A stretch of DNA of 15,810 bases, from assembly GCA_038246645.1 (NCBI GenBank), contig JBBRVS010000124.1, forward strand, positions 1 through 15,810, written 5' to 3'. The translations under genes were made by a program, and so were the position numbers. The notes below the pieces were generated by a model. That model did not search any database. It saw nothing but the letters and a program-made list of their open reading frames with translations, and was not told the DNA's origin. This stretch comes from JAHCHG01 sp038246645 (lineage in GTDB: Bacteria; Acidobacteriota; Blastocatellia; Pyrinomonadales; Pyrinomonadaceae). Below, piece after piece: positions 1 through 7,097 of this stretch; the stretch's first letter is position 1; each line of letters begins with the position of its first letter.

Positions 1-209
1 CTGGTTTTTGCTTTTTTAGTTTGATTTGGCGAAAGATTTCCGTTTTTTAATCGGCGGGAAAAAGCGGAAATCACTTCCGCCAATGTTATTCTTGCACAAT
101 AAAAACTATCTTGGTTGGAAGAACGAAAAAGATTTATAACCTAAGCAGTTCCCGTTTCCAAATCATATCTTTTGACGGTTGCACTACTGTCAAAAAAGTA
201 GCCAGCCAT
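1..209 (-). pseudogene. PIN-domain (VapC-like) toxin, interrupted by an in-frame TAG; runs off the window
   Basis: Starting from the ATG at 209-207 the minus strand reads MAGYFFDSSATVKRYDLETGTA, then TAG at 143-141, then continues open in the same frame to the window edge (VINLFRSSNQDSFYC... with TLAEVISAF). The N-terminal motif with the first metal-binding Asp (FFDSSATVKRY) and the later conserved Glu (LAEV) fit VapC-type PIN ribonucleases. Family members commonly have Trp where the stop lies (G-S/T-A-W-V), so TGG to TAG is the simplest explanation. The ATG overlaps the antitoxin stop by one base (TAATG), typical of translationally coupled toxin-antitoxin pairs. As it stands, translation would give a 22-residue peptide without the catalytic centre. 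A sequencing error is the main alternative. The C-terminus is outside the window. Confidence 0.72.
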
Positions 210-451
210 TAATTTCTATCCTCGATTATTGTTTCAGAAATCGGCTTTCCTTTTATTTTCATCGGTTCAAAATCTTCGTCCGATTTGTTCCAATATTCGG
301 GAATTTCCTTAATGATTCCTTTTGTTAAAAGCTGTTCGGCAATTTCATTTTCATTTAAAAAATCGTCTGATGAAATACTGTCTAAAACTTCCTTTTTCTG
401 CATCGGCGGCAGTTTTTGAATTTCCTTAATAATTTCCTGCGGTGTCATCAT
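209..451 (-). CDS. antitoxin of a PIN-toxin pair (VapB-like)
   Basis: An 80-residue acidic protein with a short helical N-terminus (TPQEIIKEIQKLPPMQKKEVLD) and a charged, probably disordered C-terminal half. This is the usual build of a small antitoxin that neutralises a PIN RNase. A GGAG ribosome-binding site lies at 457-460. The start is doubled (ATGATG at 451-446), and the second ATG has the more usual spacing. The stop overlaps the ATG of the PIN gene by one base, so the two form an operon. It is assigned mainly from context and size; I see no recognisable AbrB, MazE or RHH motif. The toxin is broken, so this may now be an orphan antitoxin. Confidence 0.6.
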   Translation of the reverse strand: MMTPQEIIKEIQKLPPMQKKEVLDSISSDDFLNENEIAEQLLTKGIIKEIPEYWNKSDEDFEPMKIKGKPISETIIEDRN

Positions 452-479
452 TTTATCTCCTGATTTGAGAAATTATATC

Positions 480-1220
480 TTAATACAAATCATCTTTAAG
501 TTCATCAACATCTCTGCCGGAAAGTTTTAATAAATAGATGCAAGCCTCACGAAAATCGCCTTTTTCCGGCGACCAGCGATCTACAATATGATAACGATTA
601 TCTTTCACGCCTTCCAAAATCCACTGTGCACCATCGCGTCCCATTTTACTTGAAGTCGGCATTTGCCAGAAATTTGCTCTATTAATTAGATCCAGAAACT
701 TTAAAAAATCTTCTTCTGTTAAAGAAATCTCTTTACTTTTTAAAATCCTTACCGGCTCCGAACTTCCTGTTCCATCAAGTTCTTTCGTAAAAAGTTTTAT
801 TTTACTGTTCCTTTTTTCGATTCTGACAAAAATTGGATGATGAAAAGACCTAAGCCAGAAAAAACGATATATTTCGGTATTTTCGTTTGTAGATTTCAGC
901 AAAGATTTTTCCTTCATTGCTCGCAAACGTTTTCCATACCAATCACCTAAGAAATCATCTTCCGTTTCATAATCATTCCAAGATTTAGAAGGAAAATAGC
1001 CGCTTTTACCTTTTTTGATTTCAGAAATTTTCTCTGATTTCCCGGGAAATCCTTGCAAAAAAGTACAAACTTTATTGGATACAAATAGAAAGTCATTTTC
1101 TGTAACTTTAGGAACAGGATTAAACTGCAAATAAATAAACGCAACCGCTCCTAAACCCAAGAAAAATGTTATAACGGAAATTATTAACCGAAAGATATTT
1201 TTTTTTATAAAATTCTCCAA
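480..1220 (-). CDS. membrane-anchored protein of unknown function
   Basis: 246 residues. A lysine-rich N-terminus is followed by one hydrophobic helix (about residues 10-34), so the protein is probably anchored in the inner membrane with an extracytoplasmic domain. The rest has no motif I can name. The region DGAQWILEGVKDNRYHIVDRW near the C-terminus resembles a conserved stretch found in unnamed bacterial proteins. The start is weak: the frame begins with TTG at 1220 and no ATG is available before the membrane segment, while GGAG at 1214-1217 lies inside the frame. The next possible start, TTG near codon 22, would cut the helix. It lies 28 bp upstream of the antitoxin on the same strand and 53 bp downstream of the VWA gene, with no clear terminator between them. 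Confidence 0.6.
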   Translation of the reverse strand: MENFIKKNIFRLIISVITFFLGLGAVAFIYLQFNPVPKVTENDFLFVSNKVCTFLQGFPGKSEKISEIKKGKSGYFPSKSWNDYETEDDFLGDWYGKRLRAMKEKSLLKSTNENTEIYRFFWLRSFHHPIFVRIEKRNSKIKLFTKELDGTGSSEPVRILKSKEISLTEEDFLKFLDLINRANFWQMPTSSKMGRDGAQWILEGVKDNRYHIVDRWSPEKGDFREACIYLLKLSGRDVDELKDDLY

Positions 1221-1273
1221 GTAAAAAGTGTTTGCTAAAATTAGACAAAAATTTTCCGAAAAAGTTCCGCAAA

Positions 1274-2347
1274 TTATCTTTTCGGAACGTAATAACCTTT
1301 TCTCGTGCGAATGGTTAAGTTTTGCCCGTTTTTGACCGTTAGGGCGATTTCGCGGAATTTGCCGCGCATTTCGCTTTCGTCCTGCGGGTAATAGCTCAAA
1401 ATGTATTGCTGGGAAAGTTCGGCGGAAATCTGCGTGAAAGCCGCGTCGAGTTCGCGTTCGTCAATCGGCGAATAAACTGCGCCGCCGGTTTGCGCGGCGA
1501 GTTCCTGCATCCGGCGTTCAGCGGAAAGATAGCGCACATTTGCGCTTCCCGTCCGTTCGCCCGAACGCTTGAAGTTTTCAAATTCGGTCGTTTTTACCAC
1601 GTAAATCTGGCAATTTGCCGCTTGCACGGCTCTGACAGTGTCTTCCAAAGACGAATCGCTCAGAGTATCTTCACCGTCGGAAACAATAACAATGACGCGC
1701 CTGCCCTGGAAATCCTGTAAATAATTTGCCGATTGAATTATTGCATCAAGAAGTTTGGTTGCACCTTTCGGCGGACCTAAACTATCAATCGCCCGGGTCA
1801 ATTGCGAAGTGTTATTTGTCAAAGTCTGTTCCAAGATGATGCCGGACGCAACGCTGTAAAGTGCAGCAAGGTCTTTTTCCGGGCGCAAGACTCTTCTGAA
1901 GAAACGAACCGCCGCTTTTATTTCAAACTCGCGCGCCTGCACAACGCTCGAACTGTTGTCAAAAAGCAGAGCGAGGCGAACGGGCGTGTCGGAGCGAAAA
2001 AGATCGCCGATCTCCGCGTCCGTTTTATCAATTTGCAGCAGGAAATCTTCGATTTTTAAATTTGTCACGGCTCGTCCCTGCCCGTCCGTGATCGAAACCG
2101 GAATCGGCACAAGGGCGGAATTAACGCGCAAAATATCCCCATTGTCGTCTTCGGTATTTTCTTCGGAATCGGCGTCCGGAGTCGGTGTCGGCGAAGGTAG
2201 TTTATTTTGCGTCTGCGTCGGCTGATAAACCGGCTTCGGACGCGGCGGCGGGGTCGGCGATTCGGTCGGTTTGATGCGCCCCGATTGCGCGAAATTAATC
2301 GCCGCAAACATTAAAATTAAAATCGGGATAAAGAGATTACGAGCCAT
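1274..2347 (-). CDS. secreted VWFA-related protein (acidobacterial VWA type)
   Basis: 357 residues. Residues 1-20 form a signal peptide (MARNLFIPILILMFAAINFA, then Q). A Pro/Thr-rich linker (about 24-60) and an acidic stretch (58-71) follow. A short beta domain (about 75-120, VNSALVPIPVSITDGQGRAV) precedes a von Willebrand factor A domain (about 123-320). The MIDAS metal site is complete: D130-x-S132-x-S134, T197 and D224 in VIVSDGEDT. The arrangement fits the VWFA-related family expanded in Acidobacteriota, thought to mediate protein contacts in the cell envelope or outside the cell; its ligand is unknown. It is the last gene of a trio: its ATG lies 11 bp inside the end of the PhyH gene, so translation is probably coupled. 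Confidence 0.85.
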   Translation of the reverse strand: MARNLFIPILILMFAAINFAQSGRIKPTESPTPPPRPKPVYQPTQTQNKLPSPTPTPDADSEENTEDDNGDILRVNSALVPIPVSITDGQGRAVTNLKIEDFLLQIDKTDAEIGDLFRSDTPVRLALLFDNSSSVVQAREFEIKAAVRFFRRVLRPEKDLAALYSVASGIILEQTLTNNTSQLTRAIDSLGPPKGATKLLDAIIQSANYLQDFQGRRVIVIVSDGEDTLSDSSLEDTVRAVQAANCQIYVVKTTEFENFKRSGERTGSANVRYLSAERRMQELAAQTGGAVYSPIDERELDAAFTQISAELSQQYILSYYPQDESEMRGKFREIALTVKNGQNLTIRTRKGYYVPKR

Positions 2348-3047
2348 AAAATTCCAAGCCGTTTGGCAGATTTTCCGCTGAATATTCGATATGAATCACG
2401 CGCCGATGTTTCGGATTTGTCCCCTTTGAGGATGCGTGAACGAGCAAAGGACGCATAAAAAACGCTTCACCCCGTTTGATGCCGCAAAGTTCCGATTTAT
2501 TTGCCTTGAGTAAATTTTGAATTTCGTCTGCGCTCAAACGCCCGTTTTTATGAGATTCGGGAATAACTTTTAACGCGCCGTTCGTTTCGTCCGCATCGTC
2601 AATATGAAGCCGCAGAGCAATCATTTTTTCTAAAATTGAAACGGGCGGCTGAACGTGATGAATTTCGGCTTTTTTCGTCCAAGCCGTAAAACCTTCGGTT
2701 TCGCGTTTTTCCCGAACCGTAATCGTCAAATCCTGATGAAACGGAACTTTCCAATTTGCATCCGGCGTTTTATCAAAAAAGATTGCACGAACAGGTTTTG
2801 CATTTTCGCCTAAAACATCTGTAATCAGACCTTTAACTTTTTCACTTTCAGCAAGTTTTTTAACTTCAGGAACGAGATTGAGCAAATTTCTAATGCCATA
2901 AGTTGCGCCGTTTTTTTCCCGAACGGCAGAATAAACTTTCAGTTTCGATAAATATAAAATTAGTTTTTCAATCTGATTTTCGCTTAAAAAGCTAGAAACT
3001 TTTGCAAAGCCCGGTTCGTCAATTTCGGCTTGTAAATTCTTTATCAT
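2337..3047 (-). CDS. phytanoyl-CoA dioxygenase (PhyH) family protein
   Basis: 236 residues from the ATG at 3047. Family enzymes are Fe(II)/2-oxoglutarate oxygenases that hydroxylate small molecules. The iron triad is visible, numbered here from a TTG at 3062 that would add five residues: H109-x-D111 in PFHQDLT and H209 in LLVHASS. R220/R221 (HRRVIHIEY) are placed to bind 2-oxoglutarate. The segment RLHIDDADETNGALKVIPES matches the conserved core before the distal His. I prefer ATG to TTG because the ATG sits 5 bp after the stop of the upstream membrane-protein gene; neither start has a good Shine-Dalgarno. The substrate cannot be deduced. The 3' end overlaps the VWA gene by 11 bp. Confidence 0.85.
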   Translation of the reverse strand: MIKNLQAEIDEPGFAKVSSFLSENQIEKLILYLSKLKVYSAVREKNGATYGIRNLLNLVPEVKKLAESEKVKGLITDVLGENAKPVRAIFFDKTPDANWKVPFHQDLTITVREKRETEGFTAWTKKAEIHHVQPPVSILEKMIALRLHIDDADETNGALKVIPESHKNGRLSADEIQNLLKANKSELCGIKRGEAFFMRPLLVHASSKGTNPKHRRVIHIEYSAENLPNGLEFYGS

Positions 3048-3052
3048 CTTCT

Positions 3053-3505
3053 TTATTGCCAATTCGGCGGCGTATTTCCGAATTGCGCCGGATTTTGTCC
3101 GTTAAATAACGCTTTGACCGAATCGCGCATTAAAACGATGATTGTCAAAACGCCGAGAATCGTACCGAACGGCATAAATACGCAGAGAATTCCCGCGACA
3201 ACTATGCAAAATGTATAACTTCTTTGTTTTGAAAGTTTTCTGCCCGCAATAATCGTCACAGCCGCCAATGCCCAACCGCATAAAATTATAATGGCGGGAA
3301 TGATTATAAACATCGCGCCGAAAATTTCGACCGGAAAATCAGGCTCTCCGGGCGGTTGATTGCGGCGGATTTCCGGTGCGCTCACCAGAAAGAAAATCCC
3401 CATAAACAGATGAATAAACGGAAAACACGCAAACAGCGCGATGACTCCGCCGACCACATAATGAAAAATCGAAAGCAAGCGAATATGTTCTAAATCTTTA
3501 TTCAT
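3053..3505 (-). CDS. small multi-pass membrane protein of unknown function
   Basis: 150 residues with four likely transmembrane segments (about 13-28, 31-45, 61-87 and 98-127, the last long enough for two passes) and a hydrophilic tail rich in Asn, Gln and Pro (NGQNPAQFGNTPPNWQ). The layout is typical of short unnamed membrane proteins of Acidobacteriota and Planctomycetes. No catalytic motif is seen. The start is well supported: GAGG about 7 nt before the ATG at 3505, and a TATAAT-type -10 about 55 bp upstream. It is the first gene of the trio with PhyH and VWA, separated from PhyH by 5 bp. Confidence 0.7.
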   Translation of the reverse strand: MNKDLEHIRLLSIFHYVVGGVIALFACFPFIHLFMGIFFLVSAPEIRRNQPPGEPDFPVEIFGAMFIIIPAIIILCGWALAAVTIIAGRKLSKQRSYTFCIVVAGILCVFMPFGTILGVLTIIVLMRDSVKALFNGQNPAQFGNTPPNWQ

Positions 3506-3558
3506 AAATTTTTCCTCTAATTTTTGCCGATAAATTAAATTACGTAAATTTGAAACCG

Positions 3559-3567
3559 ATTATAACA
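3559..3567 (-). promoter_or_regulatory. extended -10 promoter for the membrane protein-PhyH-VWA operon
   Basis: On the minus strand this reads TGTTATAAT, a perfect TGn-TATAAT extended -10. Only a weak T-rich -35 lies upstream, as is common with extended -10 promoters. It sits between the aceA terminator and the 3505 start, leaving a leader of about 45-50 nt. Confidence 0.5.
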
Positions 3568-3584
3568 CTAAAATCAATCACAAA

Positions 3585-3620
3585 AATAAAAAAAAGACTG
3601 CATTTTGAACGCAGTCTTTT
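3585..3620 (-). terminator. Rho-independent terminator of the aceB-aceA operon
   Basis: A perfect 10-bp stem (AAAAGACTGC at 3592-3601, GCAGTCTTTT at 3611-3620) with a 9-nt loop. On the minus strand it is followed by eight T residues, so it terminates transcription coming from aceA. It insulates the glyoxylate-shunt genes from the operon downstream. Confidence 0.85.
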
Positions 3621-3718
3621 ACTCATTTTGCTTTTCAAATTTTGCTGAAAGTCAGAACCATCTGTCGCACCCTTGCTGACGCGCGGGTTTCTGCCTTTGC
3701 ATTTTATTTCAAGTAATA

Positions 3719-3803
3719 GTTTAGCCGCCCGCTGACGCAGGCGGTCTGACACATTCTAAAGTTTAGCCGCCCGCTGACGCAGGCGGTTCTGACACATTCT
3801 AAA
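3719..3803. repeat. tandem palindromic intergenic repeat, two copies
   Basis: Two adjacent copies of a unit of about 42 bp (3719-3760 and 3761-3803), differing by one inserted T. Each contains the inverted repeat CCGCC-cgctgacgca-GGCGG. The second copy reaches over the aceA stop codon (3799-3801). A related element lies at about 3663-3695, where ACCC-ttgctgacgcgc-GGGT shares the core GCTGACGC. These resemble REP-type intergenic elements and could protect or attenuate the 3' end of the aceA mRNA. Confidence 0.7.
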
Positions 3804-5121
3804 CCGAAACTGCCGTGCCGATATTTTCCTGTTCGAGAATTATTTCTTCGAATTGCTCTTCTTCGGTCGAGCCTTTCAGCGCGGTGGTCGAAGAAATTCC
3901 GCCCGTAATCGTTTGCGTCAGCGCGTCGAAATAGCCCGTGCCGACGAACGTCTGATGTTTCGTCGCGCGGTAGCCTTCGATTTCCGCCGCAAATTCCTGT
4001 TCCTGCAATTTGGCATAAGCGGTCATTTGTTCTGCCTGGTAGTTTTTCGCCAGTTCGAACATCGCAAAATTAAGCGAATGGAAACCAGCCAGAGTGATAA
4101 ATTGAAATTTGTAACCCATCGAACCGAGTTCGCTTTGAAATTTTGCAATCGTTTGATCATCGAGTTTTTTCTTCCAGTTAAAGCTAGGCGAACAATTATA
4201 AGCAAGCATTTTGTCCGGAAAACGCGCGTGAATCGCTTCGGCAAATTTTCGGGCTTCTTCCAGATTCGGCTCTGAAGTTTCGCACCAGATCAAATCGGCA
4301 TACGGCGCGTAAGCCAAACCTCTGGAAATCGCCTGGTCTAAACCGTTTTTGACGCGGCAAAAACCTTCGACCGTTCGCTCGCCCGTGCAGAAGGGTTTGT
4401 CGTTTTCGTCAACGTCCGATGTTAAAAGATTCGCCGCATTCGCATCGGTTCGCGCCACTAAAACGGTTGAAACGCCGCAAACGTCAGCCGCGAGCCGCGC
4501 CGCAATCAATTTTTGAATTGCTTCCGATGTCGGAACAAGAACTTTTCCGCCGAGATGACCGCATTTTTTCGCACTCGAAAGCTGGTCTTCAAAATGCACG
4601 CCCGCCGCGCCGGCTTCGATCATCGCTTTCATCAGTTCAAAAGCGTTGAGATTGCCGCCAAATCCGGCTTCGGCATCGGCGAGGATCGGCGCAAACCAGT
4701 GAATTCCGTTTTTTGCTTCGGCGTGGTAAATTTGGTCTGTGCGTTGCAGTGAATTGTTAATTTTCTTGACGAGTTCAGGCACGCTGTTCGCGGGATAGAG
4801 GCTCTGATCAGGATACATCTGTCCTGCGACGTTTGCGTCCGCCGCCACTTGCCAACCCGAACAATAAATCGCTTTAAGTCCGGCTTGCACCTGCTGAATC
4901 GCCTGTCCGCCCGAAAGCGCGCCGAGGGCGTTCACATAATCGGTTTCTTTCATTAATTTCCAAAGCCTTTCCGCGCCGAGCTTTGCAATCGTATATTCGA
5001 TTTTCACCGAACCGCGCAGACGCAAAACATCCGCCGCCGAATAAGGTCTTTTTACACCTTCCCAACGCGGATTTTCCGCCCAATCTTTTTCCATTTGCTC
5101 AATTTTTTTATCTTTTGTCAT
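3799..5121 (-). CDS. aceA: isocitrate lyase
   Basis: 440 residues, close to the normal bacterial length. It cleaves isocitrate to succinate and glyoxylate, the first step of the glyoxylate shunt, in the cytoplasm. The catalytic signature KKCGH is at 185-189 (C187 is the general acid), preceded by the Mg2+/substrate region ADAEAGFGG (149-157) and VHFEDQ (175-180). GWQVAADAN (89-97) and the C-terminal TTALKGSTEEEQF also match the family. The start ATG has GGAG 7-8 nt upstream and is shared as ATGA with the stop of a 7-codon leader ORF. It lies downstream of aceB on the same strand, and its stop codon is inside a palindromic repeat. Confidence 0.96.
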   Translation of the reverse strand: MTKDKKIEQMEKDWAENPRWEGVKRPYSAADVLRLRGSVKIEYTIAKLGAERLWKLMKETDYVNALGALSGGQAIQQVQAGLKAIYCSGWQVAADANVAGQMYPDQSLYPANSVPELVKKINNSLQRTDQIYHAEAKNGIHWFAPILADAEAGFGGNLNAFELMKAMIEAGAAGVHFEDQLSSAKKCGHLGGKVLVPTSEAIQKLIAARLAADVCGVSTVLVARTDANAANLLTSDVDENDKPFCTGERTVEGFCRVKNGLDQAISRGLAYAPYADLIWCETSEPNLEEARKFAEAIHARFPDKMLAYNCSPSFNWKKKLDDQTIAKFQSELGSMGYKFQFITLAGFHSLNFAMFELAKNYQAEQMTAYAKLQEQEFAAEIEGYRATKHQTFVGTGYFDALTQTITGGISSTTALKGSTEEEQFEEIILEQENIGTAVSV

Positions 5122-5158
5122 ATTTTTTCTCCTATTGTCATATTTTTTCTCCTATTGT
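5115..5158 (-). promoter_or_regulatory. duplicated RBS and start codon of aceA with a 7-codon leader ORF
   Basis: A 24-bp sequence occurs twice with a 20-bp period (5135-5158 and 5115-5138). It places AGGAG and an ATG twice in a row. The upstream ATG (5141-5139) opens a mini-ORF, MTIGEKI, whose TGA (5120-5118) overlaps the aceA ATG (5121-5119) as ATGA. Ribosomes ending the mini-ORF could restart on aceA, or the two initiation sites could compete. Confidence 0.75.
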
Positions 5159-5310
5159 TCAGAGTCCGGATTTTTGTTTGCTTCTCACGTTCAGAGTTCA
5201 CGCTTTAGCGTGTTTCCTCACGTTCAGAGTTCACGATTTAGCGCGAAAACCGCCGCGCTTCGCCGGCGGGCAAACTAAAGTTTGGACTCTGAACGTGAAA
5301 TTCTGAACGC
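5157..5310. repeat. aceB-aceA intergenic repeat cluster with alternative hairpins
   Basis: Two 27-bp direct repeats (5184-5210 and 5217-5243, one mismatch) each contain TCACGTTCAGAGT, the exact reverse complement of 5286-5298. A third left arm, GTTCAGAGTCC (5157-5167), pairs perfectly with 5284-5294. A GC-rich hairpin (CCGCCG 5250-5255, CGGCGG 5264-5269) lies between. The right arm can pair with any of three partners. It sits between two genes likely to be co-transcribed. Confidence 0.65.
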
Positions 5311-5316
5311 GTGAAA

Positions 5317-6885
5317 TTAAATCGGATCGAATTGCTCCGAAACGATCATTTCTTCGCTTAAACGCCGTGCTTCTTTCAAAGTTTCGCGCTGTCCGTTAGC
5401 TACCGTTTCGAGAAGTTTTTCGAGTTCTTCGTCGAAAATCCGCGAGATAAATTCCGGCGTATGTTTTATTCCTTCGCCGTTTTCGTCAATGATTTTCACC
5501 GAGTCCCGATGTTTTATTCGCTGAGCGATCATCAGACGATAAATTCGGTCGGTCGCCAGATCCTCCATATAACCGTCAAGAAGCGACGCGCCTTTGCCGT
5601 TCAAAACTCCGGCGCGGTAACGAATTACCGTGCGGACAGCGGCGCGTGTTCCTTCGACGGTTTTTTTGCCGATCCCTTCCGGCACGGGACGCAAATCCGG
5701 TTTTTCCGGCAAATTCGGTTTGCGAACGTCCAATTGATTCGGCGCGGGAAATTGCGCGACCGCCACCGCGTTTTGATCGGGATGACCTGTCCACGCGCCG
5801 TCCATTCCGACCGATGCTTCATTTTGTTTGTCCGCTTCGAGGACTTTCAGAGCGCGTTCATTAAGTTCGGAATCCGTGCGGCTCGGAAAAAGGGCGGTCA
5901 TTCCGCCGATTGCCAAAAGTGCGTGTTTATGGCAAATCTCGACCTGCAGTTCGCGCAGATTTTGGAAAAACGCCACGTCTGAAACAATCGTGTTTCTATC
6001 GGGCAAAACCCAGTTTTTATCCGACAAATTAAAATGAATCAAGCTCGCCATATAATCCCAGCGACCGAGATTAAGTCCCAAAATATGTTCGCGCAAATTG
6101 TAGATAAATTCTTCAAGCTCAAAGGCAAAAGGATGCGCTTCGACCAGCGCGAAACATTTTATAAACCCGCGTTCCCATTGAAGCTTTTCTTCGATTTTCT
6201 GAAACAGATCGCGCCAGAAAATCGCTTCTTCCGCCGCTTCGCTTTTTGGAATATAAAACGTCAAATTATGTTTCAGTTTCGATTTATTAATGCCGTAGGC
6301 AATTCTTGCCACGTCCATTACCGAAGCCGAAACGAGTTTATCGGCGAAAATTCCCGCTTGACTCAGATGAAGCCCGCGAACGCGAATCATTACGGCGGTT
6401 TTACTCGTATTGATCGGAATTTGGCGGTCGCGTTTGAAATCGTAATAAACAAGTTCGCCGTGCAGAGCCTTGATCGAATTTTCGATCCCGCATTCGAGAT
6501 TCGTCCAAAAATTCGCCATCGAATCTTCCAGATCAATCATCACGCCCGGCGCACCGGAATTAAGCATTTTAACGACGAGTTCGCCGTCGTCCGCCGGTCC
6601 GGTCATCTGATTGCGCTGGTCTTTGCACCAATCCGGCAATTCGATGCGCCACGCGCCGCGCACTTTTTCGCTCATTTCGCCGTAATCGGGCAGATTTCCT
6701 TTGTGCGATTCTTGTAAAACTTCAATGCGTTTTCGCGCTAAATCCTGCTGACGCGGCGTAAATTCGCGGTGCAAATCCGCAAAAAACTCCGCAAATCCGG
6801 CAGGTAAATCTTTTGTTATATCGAAATCCGGCGGCGCACAATTGATGCGCGGATCGAATTTTCGCTCTTGTGTCGTTTGGTTCAT
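5317..6885 (-). CDS. aceB: malate synthase A
   Basis: 522 residues from the ATG at 6885. It condenses glyoxylate with acetyl-CoA to malate, the second step of the glyoxylate shunt. It has the length and motifs of the AceB isoform: VMIDLEDSMAN (115-125), MIRVRGLHL (166-174) with the catalytic Arg, and GLNLGRWDYM (270-279). A C-terminal DGYMEDLATDRIYRLMIAQ holds the expected catalytic Asp. The frame extends upstream to an ATG at 6915, but that would put a palindromic operator inside the coding sequence, whereas the 6885 ATG has AAAGGAG at ideal spacing. It is divergent from the IclR-type gene and followed by aceA after 195 bp. Confidence 0.95.
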   Translation of the reverse strand: MNQTTQERKFDPRINCAPPDFDITKDLPAGFAEFFADLHREFTPRQQDLARKRIEVLQESHKGNLPDYGEMSEKVRGAWRIELPDWCKDQRNQMTGPADDGELVVKMLNSGAPGVMIDLEDSMANFWTNLECGIENSIKALHGELVYYDFKRDRQIPINTSKTAVMIRVRGLHLSQAGIFADKLVSASVMDVARIAYGINKSKLKHNLTFYIPKSEAAEEAIFWRDLFQKIEEKLQWERGFIKCFALVEAHPFAFELEEFIYNLREHILGLNLGRWDYMASLIHFNLSDKNWVLPDRNTIVSDVAFFQNLRELQVEICHKHALLAIGGMTALFPSRTDSELNERALKVLEADKQNEASVGMDGAWTGHPDQNAVAVAQFPAPNQLDVRKPNLPEKPDLRPVPEGIGKKTVEGTRAAVRTVIRYRAGVLNGKGASLLDGYMEDLATDRIYRLMIAQRIKHRDSVKIIDENGEGIKHTPEFISRIFDEELEKLLETVANGQRETLKEARRLSEEMIVSEQFDPI

Positions 6886-6909
6886 AGATTTTTCTCCTTT
6901 ATTTAATAT

Positions 6910-6925
6910 GTTCAATATATTGAAC
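6910..6925. promoter_or_regulatory. operator 1, probable IclR-type binding site
   Basis: GTTCAATATATTGAAC is a perfect 16-bp palindrome in the aceB leader, 24 bp before the aceB ATG. Its size and AT-rich centre fit IclR-family operators. Related motifs are at 6930-6945 and 6992-7007. Confidence 0.65.
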
Positions 6926-6929
6926 AGAA

Positions 6930-6945
6930 GTTCTGAATAATGAAA
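6930..6945. promoter_or_regulatory. operator 2, degenerate copy
   Basis: GTTCTGAATAATGAAA keeps the GTTC-N7-TGAA layout of operator 1, exactly 20 bp away, which places it on the same face of the helix. It is weaker because the final C is missing and the centre is not symmetric. Confidence 0.4.
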
Positions 6946-6991
6946 TTAACTTAATATAAAGAAATATTATTGTAAAACGGAAAACATAAGT

Positions 6992-7007
6992 GTTCGATAT
7001 TTTGAAC
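6992..7007. promoter_or_regulatory. operator 3, near-perfect copy
   Basis: GTTCGATATTTTGAAC follows the consensus GTTCRATATWTTGAAC and lies 82 bp from operator 1 in the aceB-iclR gap. On the minus strand it contains TCGAAC, which stands 17 bp before TACAAT and could be the -35 of an aceB promoter. Confidence 0.6.
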
Positions 7008-7033
7008 GGTTTTTCACAATCCCGAACGCAGAT

Positions 7034-7062
7034 TTGTTTAATTTTATTAGAAAAGCTAAAAT
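7034..7062 (+). promoter_or_regulatory. candidate promoter of the IclR-family gene
   Basis: TTGTTT (7034-7039), a 17-bp spacer and TAAAAT (7057-7062). The -10 is good and the -35 is weak. It would produce a leader of about 125 nt containing the large hairpin at 7098-7162. Confidence 0.35.
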
Positions 7063-7097
7063 TACTTGTCGCAAATAATTGAAAATAAAAATATTAT

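Noticed and set aside
1406..2225. Several plus-strand frames opposite the VWA gene, and similar ones opposite aceA, aceB and trmFO
   Set aside because: They are antisense shadows of well-supported genes, without ribosome-binding sites or family motifs.
3540..3752. 70-codon minus-strand frame between aceA and the membrane-protein gene
   Set aside because: It runs through the palindromic repeats, the aceA terminator and the downstream promoter; its composition is that of repeat DNA.
6886..6915. Ten-residue longer start of malate synthase (ATG 6915)
   Set aside because: It has no ribosome-binding site and would overlap the operator palindrome; the ATG at 6885 has a strong AAAGGAG.
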